A stretch of 64,000 nt of DNA from Zygaena filipendulae (Eukaryota; Arthropoda; Insecta; Lepidoptera; Zygaenidae), in the NCBI GenBank assembly GCA_907165275.2, contig OU015650.1:14538001-14602000 (forward strand), given 5' to 3'. Positions 1-10,689 of the stretch are shown here, in pieces. The first letter of the stretch is position 1. Each line of letters opens with the position of its first letter. Made by a program: the position numbers and the translations under genes. The notes under the pieces are model-generated. The model was not told the DNA's origin and did no database searches. It saw only the letters and a list, made by a program, of their open reading frames with translations.

Positions 1-1413
1 GGCGACGCGAACTCAATATTATAACGTGCGATGCATTTGCGATGTCTAACTCGAGAATAAAGCACTAGAGAGACAATCACACTTTTGATCTGGTTAACTC
101 TGTGTGTCATGAATATTGATGCTTGCAGTTATTTATTTTCCTTGCATTCCGTTAATCTTTAGCCGACTTTAGAAAAACCATTTGAGCGACTATGTACTTA
201 TCTAGGTATCCGATCGATTTTTATTATTCTTTATTATAAAATATTATAATATATACTTACGTAATAACATTGAAAACGGAAGTACCTACCTCTACGGCTG
301 TTGCCTACGTAGATTGAAATCTGTTTGATCGCAATTATTAATTAAATTCCTTATTTCAAATAAAAAAACTAAAAAAAAAAATTAAAATACGAATAGCGAT
401 CTTTCCCGCGGGAACTCCGAAATTACCGCGGGTGAAACCGTGGGGCACAGCTAGTATTAGGTATATAAAAATTTTGAATTTAACTTATTCAGTCAAAAAT
501 ATTTGACAAATGGTATTATTTTTCGTTTTTATGCATCGACGACACTTTTTGTAAGCACGTATTTGTATGGAACTGTCAATCTAGGTAGGTACAAGGTAAT
601 TTCTATTTTACATCGACGCGTTTACACAATAAAAGCAAGATTTGAACAACTTCGAACAAAGAGGAAGCGCCGCGCCAGGCAGTTTCTGAAAATCTGTCGT
701 GAGTAAGCCGCTACAGATATCAGTGTAAAAGCGGATTTCTGTGCGGTAATGAATAGAACATATAGGTAGCTATTTATATAGATAAAAGCATTGAAACCAA
801 AGCCCATGTATGTGCACAAAAGATCATGGAACCGCCACACTCCATCCATATCACTATGTAATTTTAAACAAAGGACATTACTATTCAGGCTCACTAGGTA
901 TATAATTTTATTCATATGCTTTCGTTTACCTACTAAAAATATACATCACAGATAAAATAATAAATGTATGATAAATCACACAGAATACTCTAACAAAAAC
1001 CACGACTTAACGTGAGTGAATCTACACTAAAAAATTTTTCGACGCGTCAGCGACAATACAAAGTCGAGTTGAATTACTCTTACGTCTATACCTCAGCTGA
1101 ATTAATCGTCATAAAGTAAATATTTTGTGTTATCTTTCTTTTTTACAAAGAATGTAAGAAACTTTGCCAAGATCAGACCTACAACTTATTTATGTTTATG
1201 TTAGTCTATGTTAAAATATTAATCTCAGTTAGAAAAATAAAAAATAAAATAAATTTATTTGCGATAGCAAAATAATTACACTTGTTTCCTAGAGTTTGGT
1301 TGTTGTTGTTTACATGACTTGACTTGATAAACATTTACAGATGATTTTTTTTCATAAAATGAAATTGTACGATAAATACAACATTATCATCATGATTAGG
1401 GCGTTTATCGCTG
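1..1413. other. Intergenic, AT-rich, with one short repeat relic
   Basis: No convincing coding region. The small open frames on both strands near 503-915 lack recognisable domains. Positions 395-455 match the 3' end of the Helitron-like family seen throughout the window: a Ccgcgg hairpin, then gggcacagCTAG followed by T. The 3' end of the coiled-coil gene on the minus strand lies just to the right. Confidence 0.6.
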
Positions 1414-3195
1414 TTATTTCTTTAGTCCATCACAGGTGTCTCTCTGTGGTATGTAAACCTTATCAAATAGCTCGCCTAGCTTCTCAGCATCAAGGCAGTA
1501 GCCAGTTGTAACACCATCTTCGTCGAATGATTTATTCCCCACCACTACGTTACCAATTTTATTACCTTGCAGTACAGTTGTAACTTCTCTGTCGAAACTA
1601 CGGTTCATGTCTTTGTTTTGATTGTGTGCCGCTCTCCCTGGTAATTGCGGACGGTGGTTTACACTCTGTGGACAAGTTGTAGAGGTGGTTTCATTAAAAC
1701 CGCACGCTTGTAGGATTGCATCGAGGCTTGTTTGATCCTGTATCCTACGCTGGATGGCCGTGGCTTGTACGTTAGCAATTATATCTTTGTATTTGTTCTC
1801 TAATTTGTCCAAAGCTTTAATTAATTCTGTTTGATTTTCGTCTGTCACTTCATTCACAACCTGCGCTCTTTGTCTTACCAACTGCAGCTGTAAAGTACAC
1901 TCTGTTAAATGGTTTTCTCTTTGTAAATTTGTTATTTTAGCCTCAAAAGCTTTGGCAGTTTTATTTTTGGACTTTTCCATTTTATGCAATTGTTTCTCTA
2001 GGAAATGTGTTTTTGTCCGGTCATTTGTTAGAAAATCTTCGTCGGATTTATCGAGTAATTTGTTAAGTATTGAATTAGTTTGCTTTTTCTGTTCTAAAAT
2101 TTGTATTTTAAGTTGGTCGATCTCAGCATCCTTTGTTTTGATCTCATTTTCTTTCGCTTTTATTATATCATCTTTATTTTTATCAGTGGAGTTACGTTGG
2201 ACATCTTTTATCGAGTTTTCATAATGACACTTCAACTCTTCTAGTTTCTTCTCATAAACAGCTTTAGTTTCTTCACGAATTGATGATTTCATTGATATAA
2301 TTTCTATTTTATGTTTTGCTTCAATTTCATTGATTTCTTGAATTTTTAACTCATTGAAGTTATCAAGTTCATCTTGTAAATTACCTAATCTTTCTATTAA
2401 TACATTACGTGAATCTTGTACCTCTTGTAATTTATATTTTAATGAATTCAAGGTAGTATTACTGTCGTTTCTTCGAATATCGACATAAACAGCGTTATCA
2501 ACTTTCAAAATAGAATCTTCAAACTTGTCACCTGATTTATTTCTCGACATCTCTTTTAACGATATTAGTTCATTTTTAAGCATTAAATTCTGTTTCTTGA
2601 TTTCTCTTAATTTTGTGATTAAGTTATTAGCACGGTGTTCATAATTTTCACCATATAAATCTCCAAAGTGATTGAATTTTCTTAAAATTTTGGGACAAGT
2701 GTAACAAAGACAAGTTTGATTGTGTGTTTCTTGACCTGTTGCATCGTTACTAACATTGCCAATACCTTTATATTTTTCACACTCATTCTTATCCTCATCA
2801 TCAATATCTTGGGACAAATATTCAGTATCAGAAAGAGAAGGCTTGTTATTATCATAGAGGATTTTGGTATTGTTAGTGTCTTGTGAATTTATCACAATAC
2901 ATTCAACTTCGGAGGATGAGTCGTCACTATGTATTTCATCAGAAAAAGATAGCAATTCGTTTACTGGAGGATACTTAAGGAAAGGTTCATCCAGAACACC
3001 TCTAGCTAGTTGATAACAAAATGCGAAAACATATTTATTGCGTAATTCTTTCTCATTCTGACTACAGTTAGATAATTTTTGTATCCATGCATTACAAAGG
3101 TCTATGACGTCTTGGTCGACTAGTTGTAACAGGTAAGGTCGCAGAATCTGTAAATACCTTTTGAATATAGTGTCCAAAGTTTTGTTATCGTCCAT
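1414..3195 (-). CDS. Coiled-coil protein, possible DUF4485-like N-terminus
   Basis: A single open frame of 593 codons. The frame extends upstream to 3249 only through a non-ATG codon, so I take the ATG at 3195 as the start. Residues about 5-75 form a compact helical region (LDTIFKRYLQILRPYLLQL, then a basic stretch ending in LARGVLDEPFLKYPP). This resembles the N-terminal DUF4485 family of centrosome- or cilium-type coiled-coil proteins; the family call is from memory. An acidic Ser/Asp-rich linker and a short Cys cluster (CLCYTC) follow. About residues 190-460 are a long, Lys/Glu-rich coiled coil. The tail is polar and low in complexity. There is no signal peptide or membrane segment, so it is probably cytoplasmic or cytoskeletal. 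The codon pattern is intact, with no stops and no flanking transposon ends, which argues for a host gene rather than mobile DNA. More exons upstream cannot be excluded. The exact function is unknown. Confidence 0.72.
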   Translation of the reverse strand: MDDNKTLDTIFKRYLQILRPYLLQLVDQDVIDLCNAWIQKLSNCSQNEKELRNKYVFAFCYQLARGVLDEPFLKYPPVNELLSFSDEIHSDDSSSEVECIVINSQDTNNTKILYDNNKPSLSDTEYLSQDIDDEDKNECEKYKGIGNVSNDATGQETHNQTCLCYTCPKILRKFNHFGDLYGENYEHRANNLITKLREIKKQNLMLKNELISLKEMSRNKSGDKFEDSILKVDNAVYVDIRRNDSNTTLNSLKYKLQEVQDSRNVLIERLGNLQDELDNFNELKIQEINEIEAKHKIEIISMKSSIREETKAVYEKKLEELKCHYENSIKDVQRNSTDKNKDDIIKAKENEIKTKDAEIDQLKIQILEQKKQTNSILNKLLDKSDEDFLTNDRTKTHFLEKQLHKMEKSKNKTAKAFEAKITNLQRENHLTECTLQLQLVRQRAQVVNEVTDENQTELIKALDKLENKYKDIIANVQATAIQRRIQDQTSLDAILQACGFNETTSTTCPQSVNHRPQLPGRAAHNQNKDMNRSFDREVTTVLQGNKIGNVVVGNKSFDEDGVTTGYCLDAEKLGELFDKVYIPQRDTCDGLKK

Positions 3196-3249
3196 AATAA
3201 TTAGTGTGCTTTCTTTAATACGTATAATATCATTGGTGTACTTTACCAA

Positions 3250-4190
3250 AATAATAATTAATCTAAAATTTTTCGTGTTCTGGTCTCATAAAATGTCAGA
3301 TTGACAAAAAATACAAAGAAGGAGGTAATGAAAAAAGAGGCAATGAAAGAAGGTAAAATAATAATAATTTTTTGACATTACATGGTCCCCAACCCTGTCA
3401 AACTAAACAGAGCTTGTGCTAGGAATATTAGATAACTGGTAGGCACTACATACTATATGCCCAGACTAAACACAAATGATAGCAGCAAACATAAATGTAT
3501 AATCTTGATGTGGGGATCGCTCCCGCAACACCTGGTACAGAAGTACCTAAAGTTCACTAACCACCACGCCAATCGTAAGTATTATCAAAATGAATATAGG
3601 TAGATAATATTGTAAATAAATATTCTAATAATCATTAAAATAATTTGTTCACATTTTGAAAGTTGTCAAACTTATTTCATATGATGGTACAATAGTTGGT
3701 ACTTACAATACAAAGGTTGCATCAAAATATTATTTGGCTCAATTGAATCAACAAGCTTTAAATGAGACATCCGATTTCAATACAAAGCCTATATGTAGCT
3801 CCAGGCTAAGCTTAATCTACCTGTGAAAACCACATGACACTCCGTTCAGTAGATTCGGAGATTATCGTGAACAGACAGATAGACAGAAAAGAATTATAAA
3901 AATTCTTTTTCTGTGGTTGGTTACTATTCTTTTATCGCCCCCTGTCAATTTTTCTTAAAAATATTCAATTACAGAATCGCGGATTCTACTCTTTTATTAT
4001 AGTAATAGATATCGGCTTGTGAATTCCGAGTTTCATAAGCAGCTTAAACTCTGGGCCGGCAGCGTCCAACGGCGTCTGATAGGAGGTGAGCTGATTTTGA
4101 TGGAAATCTTTGAATCCTTTCCGGAACATAATCTTATCTATTTGAAGCATTGCGGTCAATGATGATATTAAATATATTTTCGTAAGGAAA
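3250..4190. other. Upstream flank of the coiled-coil gene
   Basis: AT-rich sequence that presumably contains the promoter of the minus-strand gene, but I see no clear TATA box or initiator. It holds one tRNA-derived SINE-like segment (separate entry). The rest (3574-4190) shows no coding signal. 4020-4130 has the look of an old interspersed repeat that I cannot place. Confidence 0.4.
3440..3573 (-). repeat. tRNA-derived SINE fragment
   Basis: Read on the minus strand, TGGCGTGGTGGTTAGTGAAC near 3573 resembles a pol III A box, and GCGGGAGCGATCCCC near 3520 resembles a B box with T-stem. A tail similar to common lepidopteran SINE bodies follows. The tRNA fold is not intact, so this is a SINE head and not a working tRNA gene. 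Confidence 0.55.
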
Positions 4191-4682
4191 TTCTTACTAT
4201 TATAAAGGCGAAAGTGCGCTTGTTTGTTTGTTACGCTTTCACGCCTCAACGGCTGAACCGATCATCATGAAATTTTGCATACATTTCCACCCTATATCCT
4301 CCTATGTACCCCTGACAATGTGTATGCGTTTCATTTTGGCGGTTGAGTACTTAAGCCGTGAAAGCGTAACAAACAAACTCACTTTTGCATCTCTATATAT
4401 ATTTTATAAAAGAAAGTCGTGTTAGTTACACTATAACTCAAGAACGGGTGAACCGATTTGGCTGAAAATTGGTGGGGAGGTAGCTTAGAACCGGGAAACG
4501 GACATAGGATACTTTTTATCCCGGAATACGCGTAGGAACTCCGACGGTGAAATCTCATGAAATTTTGCATAATTAGGTACAACATTGTCAGGGGTACAGA
4601 GAAGGACATAGGGTAGGTACTTCGCATTCCCGAATTCCTGCGAGATCTCCGAAATTTCCGTGGGCGAAACCGCGGGGAATAG
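4191..4682 (+). repeat. Helitron-like repeat, rearranged composite
   Basis: Begins with the family head (attataaaggcgaaagtg), carries the characteristic gttacgctttcacgcc and tttttatcccggaat blocks, and ends with gaaaccgcgggg-aatagCTAG. Part of the middle (4290-4380) is inverted, with its own gtgaaagcgtaacaaac block, so two copies have been joined or rearranged. Confidence 0.65.
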
Positions 4683-5272
4683 CTAGTTTATAATATTAGG
4701 ATGGATATCAGTCTATAGGCGATTACAGTTCATCTGATGTCAAGTGATGGTGTGGTCAAATATTGTTAATCCATCAAGCCTAGAATGGAAGCTGGATCAC
4801 TCACTTTGGCTTAGCTATATGTTTCATATTGATTGTGTCCTCAAATCTAGTTATTGCTGTAGTGTATAAGTCACTGTGTTTGGAAATAAATGGTTTGTTA
4901 TTATTATTATTATTATATTTTCATGAATTTTGAGATCCATCTCCTTCCAGTTCGCTGTCAGTTCTTTACCTAACCAGTAACCATGGCCTAACCTATATAC
5001 TCGTCTTTTTTCCAACTGTAATGTTGTTGGCTGCCAGCATACCTTTTGATTTATTATGTACTTTGGTTGCTAGTTACTGTTATTTTCCCTGCCATGAAAT
5101 AAATTGACTGGATTTCCGGGGCCATATTTTGTTGACGGCAGATGATATTTCACTGTCTCAATTCTGCGTTACTCATATTACTGGTACTTATTTAAGAGAT
5201 TCCGTGTTCATCTTCCATTTACATTTATATTCCTGTGTATTCTTTAACTAAACCTTTCTTTAGTATTCTGTA
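4683..5272. other. Non-coding stretch
   Basis: No open frame or recognisable repeat terminus. A short (TTA)n run lies near 4902-4917. The Helitron-like copy that hosts the hAT insertion starts at the right edge. Confidence 0.4.
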
Positions 5273-5324
5273 CTAGCTGTTCCCCGCTGTTTTATCCGCG
5301 TTAGTTTCGGAGTTTCCCCGGGAC

Positions 5325-5338
5325 CAGAGGCGTCTCTA
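5325..5338 (+). repeat. hAT left terminal inverted repeat
   Basis: CAGAGGCGTCTCTA immediately follows the 8-bp duplication CCCGGGAC. It matches the inverted right end at 8466-8479 with one mismatch. Confidence 0.85.
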
Positions 5339-5424
5339 GCCCTTGTGGCGCCCGTGTGCAGCCAGTAACCTGGCGCCCTCGAGCGGGGTCAAAATGGAAT
5401 ACAAGTGGAATACTAACAGTTATA

Positions 5425-5696
5425 CAGGGTGTTAGGTAAAATAGAGCAAATCTCTTAAGGGGTGATACTACTCATGAAACTCAACAACTTTCCCCAGGGA
5501 ACGCATATCGCATTCTCAAAAAAAAAAATTGTACTTTGTATGGGAGCGGTCAGCTGATTGGCCAAATATCCATACAAAGTCCAAATTGTTTTTTTTTTTT
5601 TTTGAGAATTCGATATGGGTTCCTTGGGGAAAGTTGTTCAGTTTCATGAGTAGAAACACCCCTCAAGAGATTTGCTCTATTTTACCTAACACCCTG
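5425..5696. mobile_element. Palindromic MITE (CAGGGTGTTAGGTAAA), TA target
   Basis: The 272-bp fold-back starts CAGGGTGTTAGGTAAA and ends with its reverse complement, flanked by TA on both sides (5423-5424 and 5697-5698). The inner arms remain similar through the poly-A/poly-T stretches near 5520 and 5590. The TA duplication and CAGGG start fit a Tc1/mariner-related MITE. It sits inside the hAT element and is therefore younger. Confidence 0.8.
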
Positions 5697-6025
5697 TATT
5701 TTCAAACGGAAATTCGGATGCAAATGGTGCAATTTTAAATGATGTCAGGAAGCAAAAAGTTTTTTAGGAAAGAAGGGGTTATAAGAATAAAAAAATCACA
5801 ACTTTGTAGTTCTTTCAAAATTCTTTCAAGGACGCTCGTACACACAAATATTTAATATAATAACACACAAATGTATTTACAAAAAAGTTACTTTTCGAGC
5901 TTTTGCATTAGCGAAATCATTAACAATGTCATTAACTTCAATTTTGATTTCGTGTTCAATACTTATTAACGATAAATTTGTCAATCTACTTTGCGACAAT
6001 GTTGATCTAAGGTAGTTTTTAATTA

Positions 6026-7596
6026 CACTCGAGAGCAATGAATCCGGGTCACTTAAAGAATGTTAAAAATCTCGGAAACTAAAAATGATAGGTTAATGCA
6101 ATAAATTGTATTTAATAGACAATGTAATACTCCTTAAATGAAAGTAAAAAAAATATGAGTCACCATACATTTTATTAACACAAAATTACATAAAGAAAAA
6201 AACTGCTGATCTCTCCTTAAAACAAAAATAGGAAACATGAAATTTTTGAACTTTATTACGATTTTCTTGAATTTTAATACTTCGTATTGCCTCCTCGTGC
6301 TTCCATTACTGCGTTTACGCGGTTTGGCATGCTGTACACCAAGTTCCTTATACGATTTTGGGAAATATTCTCCCATTCCTCTGTGAGAGCAATTTTGAGC
6401 TCACGAAGCGTGATTGGGGGAGGGTTTCGTTGTTTTACGCATCTGCCTAGCTCGTCCCAAGCATGCTCGATCGGGTTGATATCCGGGCTGCGCGCTGGCC
6501 ACTCCATACGAGTAATGTTCATCTCTTGAAGGTAGTCATTCACAATCCTACCTGTATGAGGTCGGGCATTGTCATGCATAAATATAGCATCCTCACCTAA
6601 ATTGACCATAAATGGACCAACGTGATCATTGAGGATTTCTTCCACATATCTTACGCTAGTTAAAGAGCCGTTTTCTATGATCACCAGCTCTGTGCGACTT
6701 TCAGAAGAAATTCCGGCCCACACAAGTACAGACCCACCACCGTAGGCTACTTTTTCTTCGATGCATGCTTGCTTGAATCTTTCCCCTGGTCTTCGATACA
6801 CTCTGTATCTTCCATCGTGCTTGTAGAGCATAAATTTTGATTCGTCGGAGAACATAACTTTTGACCAATCTTCAATACTCCAATTTACGTGGCTCTGGGC
6901 ATATCTTAGTCTTGAAATACGATGCGCACGCTCCAGTTTAGGGCCGTTTGCAGGTCTAAGGGGTTTTAAGTTAGATTCAGCAAGCCGACGTCTTACTGTC
7001 CATGCACTTGGGTTACTTCCTCCGAGGCGTCGAAACTGATTTGTGAGTTCAGTTCCTGTGAGAAAGCGATTTCGAAGCATGGTGTTCACCAAGTATCGGT
7101 CTTCTCATGCTGTGGTACACCTGGTTCTGCCCGTTCCTGGTCTGCGTAGGTTAGAACCAGTTTCTTCGTAACGTCGGAGAACTCTTTGTACTGTTGACAG
7201 CGACACACCGACAGTCCTGGCTGTATCGCGCTGACTCCGGCCGGTTTCCAGCATTGTAAGTATTCTGGTGCATTCTTCAGGCGTAAGCGACATAATTTCA
7301 GCTTGAATAATGAATATAGAGCACTATCAACATGGTTTATGTACCCACATAAATGACAGATTACAAACAAAAGCAAAACCAAATGCTGTAATTTCGTAGT
7401 TCCATCTTCGAAAGTGGCCCTTTTTCAAGTTTGATTTTTTTATGATATAACTTTACAATAACTAAGAAGTTTTAATACCTTCATTTAAGGAGTATCACAT
7501 TGTCTATTAAATACGATTTATTGCATTAACCTAGCATTTTTAGTTTCCGAGATTTTTAGGATTCTTTAAGTGACCCGGATTCATTGCTCTCGAGTG
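6026..7596 (-). mobile_element. Tc1-like transposon, full length, TA duplication
   Basis: 1571 bp flanked by TA (6024-6025, 7597-7598). The terminal inverted repeats are long, about 120-125 bp, starting CACTCGAGAGCAATGAATCC, with only scattered mismatches between 6026-6150 and 7480-7596. The single transposase gene is on the minus strand. The high arm similarity suggests a fairly recent insertion into the hAT pseudogene. Confidence 0.9.
6274..7293 (-). pseudogene. Tc1 transposase (DD34E) with one premature TGA
   Basis: One 340-codon frame interrupted only by a TGA at 7105-7107, probably from CGA by a CpG-type transition. The N-terminal part (7293-7108) is a helix-turn-helix with DTARTVGVSLSTVQRVLRR. 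The second part holds the catalytic domain: FSDES (first Asp), MHDNARPH (second Asp) and INPIEHAWD (Glu), with 34 residues between the second Asp and the Glu, the DD34E signature of Tc1. Length is normal for the family. Such enzymes cut and paste the element at TA sites by binding the terminal repeats. An internal ATG at 7092 would give a protein lacking the first DNA-binding domain, so this copy is probably dead or at most able to make a truncated product. Confidence 0.88.
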
Positions 7597-8600
7597 TATT
7601 TTTAGTTTAGAAAATGACCTTTCGCTATGTGCGACCGTGACTGGAAGTGTCAGGTGTATCCTCAGTGCTGTGGACAGATTTGGGAACACTGAAATTAATT
7701 TATTCGTAAATAAGTAATTTAAAATATCCAACGGCGTAATGGAATCATCAATAAACATTGGTAATAATTCGATTTCATTATAGAGCTCGAACTGTTCCAC
7801 ATCTGAAGAGCCAGCATGGCAAAGTTTATTTTCTAAATTAGAGCAATGTGTTTTTTGTGTATCAGTGTCCAAATCTTTCCAGTTTTTCAATTTTTGAAGA
7901 AATGAAAAAATTACATTATTTTCATTCAAAAGTTCGAACCGTTCGTCGAACTTAGTGATTGCGGTGTCTATTACTATCTATCACCGATGTTTTGTTTTCA
8001 TGAATTTCGGTAGCTATTTTTGATGACCTCCGACCTCGAGGCATGTCGCAATAATTGAAAATGACCGCCGCACTTCCCTGGGAAATTTAATTTTGAACTT
8101 TATAGCATTCTAATACAGCCGAGTTAGCAATGATTGTCGGCCGTGGCGTGTTGTCAAACGAATCAAAACAAACAGGTGCCGATGCCGGCACCCGCCTTTG
8201 GTAGCGATGCGACATTACGCCAATTTAATCTTTTATTATCTGTTTTAAGGCTGCTTTCATGTTGAAACAAAAGTAATTGTGTAAATTTAAATAGAGTAGG
8301 TAGGAAAAGGAGTAGTTTTGCTTTGCTACCGCGCGCCCGGCGTCGGCCACGGTGGGCGCAGGGTCTTTGAGAGCGACGCATCTTCGGATGTGTCGCAAGG
8401 GCGCTCGGCGCGCGGCGCCCCCTTAGACCCGGCGCCCGTGTGCGCCGCACACCCTGCACTATGGGTAAAGACGCCTCTGCCCGGGACTCCTCACATTGAT
8501 CTTGTACATGCGAAATTTCACGATGATCAGCTGAGTATAGTTAAGGCGTGAAAGCGTAATAAACAAACAAACAAATAAACGCACATACGCATTTAATACT

Positions 8601-9361
8601 AAGGATGTCACAGTGAACAGTCGTATTTACTTAAAGCTGAAAACAGTTTTAACAATACATACTGCGATAATTTTTAAATTATTGATTATTTTATGAAGTA
8701 CTAGCTGTTCCTCGCAGTTTTACCCGTGGTAATTTCGGAGTTCCCTTGGGAATTCCGGGTGATTCTAATGGGGATTTTTTTTTTGAAATCGGTCCGGTAG
8801 TTTTTGATTTAAATCGTAACAAACAACGAACAAACTAAAAAAAATACAAATCTTTCCTCTTTATAATATTAATAAGTATAGAAATATATGTATTTGTAAT
8901 GTACTGTAAATTGTATTGTAGATAAAAAATGTACGGAGGCAGGGAAAGTACAGTGAACAGATGCGCCTCCAGCTCTTTGATTAAATCCAGCTATACTCTG
9001 TTTTGAATATGTAGTAGGCAATTTGTATAATTAATCCATTTACAAAATAGTCGGAGCTTTGTAAAATACCGAGGACATCAGCGAGTGTACTATGGTGGGT
9101 GCTCGCTAGACGGAATTTTGTAACAATTAGTGCTCCTAGCAAGTCGAGATATTCGCCAATACAGCAAGTGTCTGTAATCTAACAATGACGGACATGACGT
9201 TTCACTATTTAGTCCGTCGCGTCGTGTAGATTAATGAAAATATTGGTGAAAAATTAGGTATTTAGCATCGTTGTGATTTGAAAAACGATGAAACAAAAAA
9301 CATCAATCCAAAGGTTATAATGTGCGAGTAGTTTAAATGTAAATCCATACTAATATTATAA
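8601..9361. repeat. Non-coding; Helitron-like relic at 8700-8880
   Basis: 8700-8880 is a minus-strand copy of the Helitron-like repeat (CTAGCTGTTCCTCGC at its 3' end, ctctttataatatta at its 5' end). The remainder, including 8930-9240, has no coding signal. The phrase gtccgtcgcgtcgtgtagatt near 9210 resembles the terminus of the CRE-bearing MITE. Confidence 0.5.
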
Positions 9362-9893
9362 ACTAGGTGTGCCCCGCGGTAATTTCGGAGTTCCCGCGGG
9401 AATTACGGGATTAAAAGTACCCTATGTTCTTCGCTTACCCCTGACAACGTGCATGCCAAATTTCATCCAAATCCGTTTAGCCGCTTTTGCGTGATTCAAT
9501 AAACGTACGTGAGGATAAGAACTCGAAAGCGTATTTTCATCCGACTTGCTTCAAATTTATCGTCACTGCTCAGCTCCTATGTGTCTTAGCGTTATGTTGT
9601 TTAACTTATAACCTGCCCAGGAGTATGGACTACAATCGTACCAAGTTTGGTTAAATTCCCTTCAGTAGTTTGTGACCCATAAGTGCACATACAGACAGAC
9701 AGACAGACAGACAGGCAGACAGACAGACAGACAGGCAGACAGACAGACAGACGGACAGACAGACAGGCAAAAAATTTACTGATTGGATTTTTGGCATCAC
9801 CATTCATCCTCCAATATTAATTTTGAATATAATATACGTATATTCAATGTACAGAATTGACCTCTCTATACAGTTTTATTATAAGTATAGATT
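9362..9893 (-). repeat. Helitron-like long variant with (CAGA)n
   Basis: The minus-strand 3' end is the gtgccccgcggtaa / CTAG terminus at 9362. The body contains a CAGA/CAGG microsatellite (9689-9768), and the 5' end lies near 9893 (tatacttataataaaactg on the minus strand). A plus-strand relative lies at 46072-46467. They share a unique middle (ccaagtttggttaaa..., cctatgtgtcttagcgtta...), so this is a defined subfamily. Confidence 0.65.
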
Positions 9894-10075
9894 TAGATGA
9901 GAAAGTAACTCTATCTGTCTGTTACGCTTTCACGGTTTAACGGCTCAACCGATCATCATGAAATTTTGCATACACGTTGTCAGTAGTACAAAGAAGGACA
10001 TAGGATATTTTTTATCCCGGAATTTTTACAGGAACTCCGAAATTAACACGGGTGAAACCGCGGGGGGACAGCTAG
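9894..10075 (+). repeat. Helitron-like repeat
   Basis: Contains gttacgctttcacgg, the tcatgaaattttgcat block and a 3' end gtgaaaccgcggggggacagCTAG. It abuts the long variant tail to tail. Confidence 0.65.
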
Positions 10076-10180
10076 TAGTGTATATAAATAAATAAATAAG
10101 TAAATAATTAGTTATATTAATATCTAAAGATATAAAGACGGTTTCACTTCTGCTGTGTGGTTTTAAGCACGCTTCCATTT

Positions 10181-10446
10181 TTAGGGTTCCGTACCCAAAG
10201 GGTAAAACGGGACCCTATTACTAAGACTCCGTTGTCCGTCCGTCTGTCCGTCTGTCTGTCTGTCTGTCTGTCTGTCACCAGGCTGTATCTCATCTGATAT
10301 TTGAAATTTTCGCAGATGATTGTATTTATGTTGCAGCTATAATAACAAAATACTAAAACCGAAAATGAGTTTTTTTTTTAACGTTTTTTTATAGATGGTA
10401 CGGAACCCTTCGTGCGCGAGTCCGGCTCGCACTTGGCCGGTTTTTT
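10181..10446 (+). repeat. LINE/SINE-type repeat with (CTGT)n
   Basis: Starts agggttccgtacccaaaggg and ends gagtccggctcgcacttggccggttttt, with a CTGT microsatellite at 10231-10276. This is a familiar insect interspersed repeat, probably the 3' part of a non-LTR element. A degraded inverted relative is at 53462-54045. Confidence 0.6.
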
Positions 10447-10689
10447 TTTGATTCATCTTTCGAGTCGAAATGTCGAAACGTCATTTATTGTCTTGCTTCA
10501 GTTTATTTTACGACGTCTTGACGTCACAAGCCCCCACTCCTAAACTTTAGGTAATGTGCTTTGTCTAACCGCCGCACTCAGAGTCGTTCATTAAAATAAC
10601 GTTAATCGGCCCATAACTAATGCTACTTAAAACCTCTAGTGACAATTAAATCGCCGTAGCTCCCAGAGACAAAAATTTAATGTTGATTA
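10447..10689. repeat. Relics of two MITE families
   Basis: 10490-10560 contains cttgacgtcacaagcccccactcctaaacttt, a relic of the CRE-bearing MITE. 10569-10600 contains ccgccgcactcagagtcg, a relic of the Harbinger-like MITE. The gypsy-type element inserts at 10690 after ATTA. Confidence 0.5.

Larger units (their letters stand above)
5877..7976 (-). pseudogene. hAT transposase C-terminal remnant, split by Tc1
   Basis: The minus-strand reading frame runs from a TAG near 7976 through TAITKFDERFELLNENN to the hAT dimerisation motif (LPVTVAHSERSFSKLK, near 7640). It is then broken by the Tc1 element and resumes at 6023 with KNYLRSTLSQSRLTNLSL, ending at a TAA at 5877-5879. Removing the Tc1 element and one TA restores phase exactly at this junction, so the frame was open when the Tc1 arrived. 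The N-terminal zinc finger and catalytic core are missing. It is non-functional. Confidence 0.85.
5325..8479 (-). mobile_element. hAT transposon, internally deleted and nested
   Basis: Terminal inverted repeats begin CAGAGGCGTCTcTA on the left and (inverted) CAGAGGCGTCTtTA on the right. The element is flanked by a perfect 8-bp target duplication CCCGGGAC at 5317-5324 and 8480-8487, the size typical of hAT. The right end is very GC-rich, as in many hAT elements of this type. Inside are the C-terminal part of a hAT transposase on the minus strand, a complete Tc1 element (6026-7596) and a palindromic MITE (5425-5696). Without those two insertions only about 1.3 kb of hAT remains, so most of its transposase gene was lost before or after insertion. 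It is not autonomous. Confidence 0.9.
5273..8600 (-). repeat. Helitron-like repeat split by a hAT element
   Basis: The 3' part (CTAGCTGTTCCCCGC..., 5273-5324) and the 5' part (8488-8600, with gcgtgaaagcgtaa) are two halves of one minus-strand repeat. They are separated exactly by the hAT element and its 8-bp duplication. The order of insertion is therefore readable: the repeat came first, the hAT second. Confidence 0.75.

Noticed and set aside
3506..3573. Functional tRNA gene on the minus strand
   Set aside because: Box-like motifs are present but the acceptor and anticodon stems do not pair; a SINE head fits better.
8163..8459. Arg-rich 98-codon frame near the hAT right end
   Set aside because: Arises from the GC-rich subterminal region of the hAT element; no similarity to transposase.
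9601..9807. Repetitive SVCLPVCLSVCLS frame
   Set aside because: Translation of a CAGA microsatellite.
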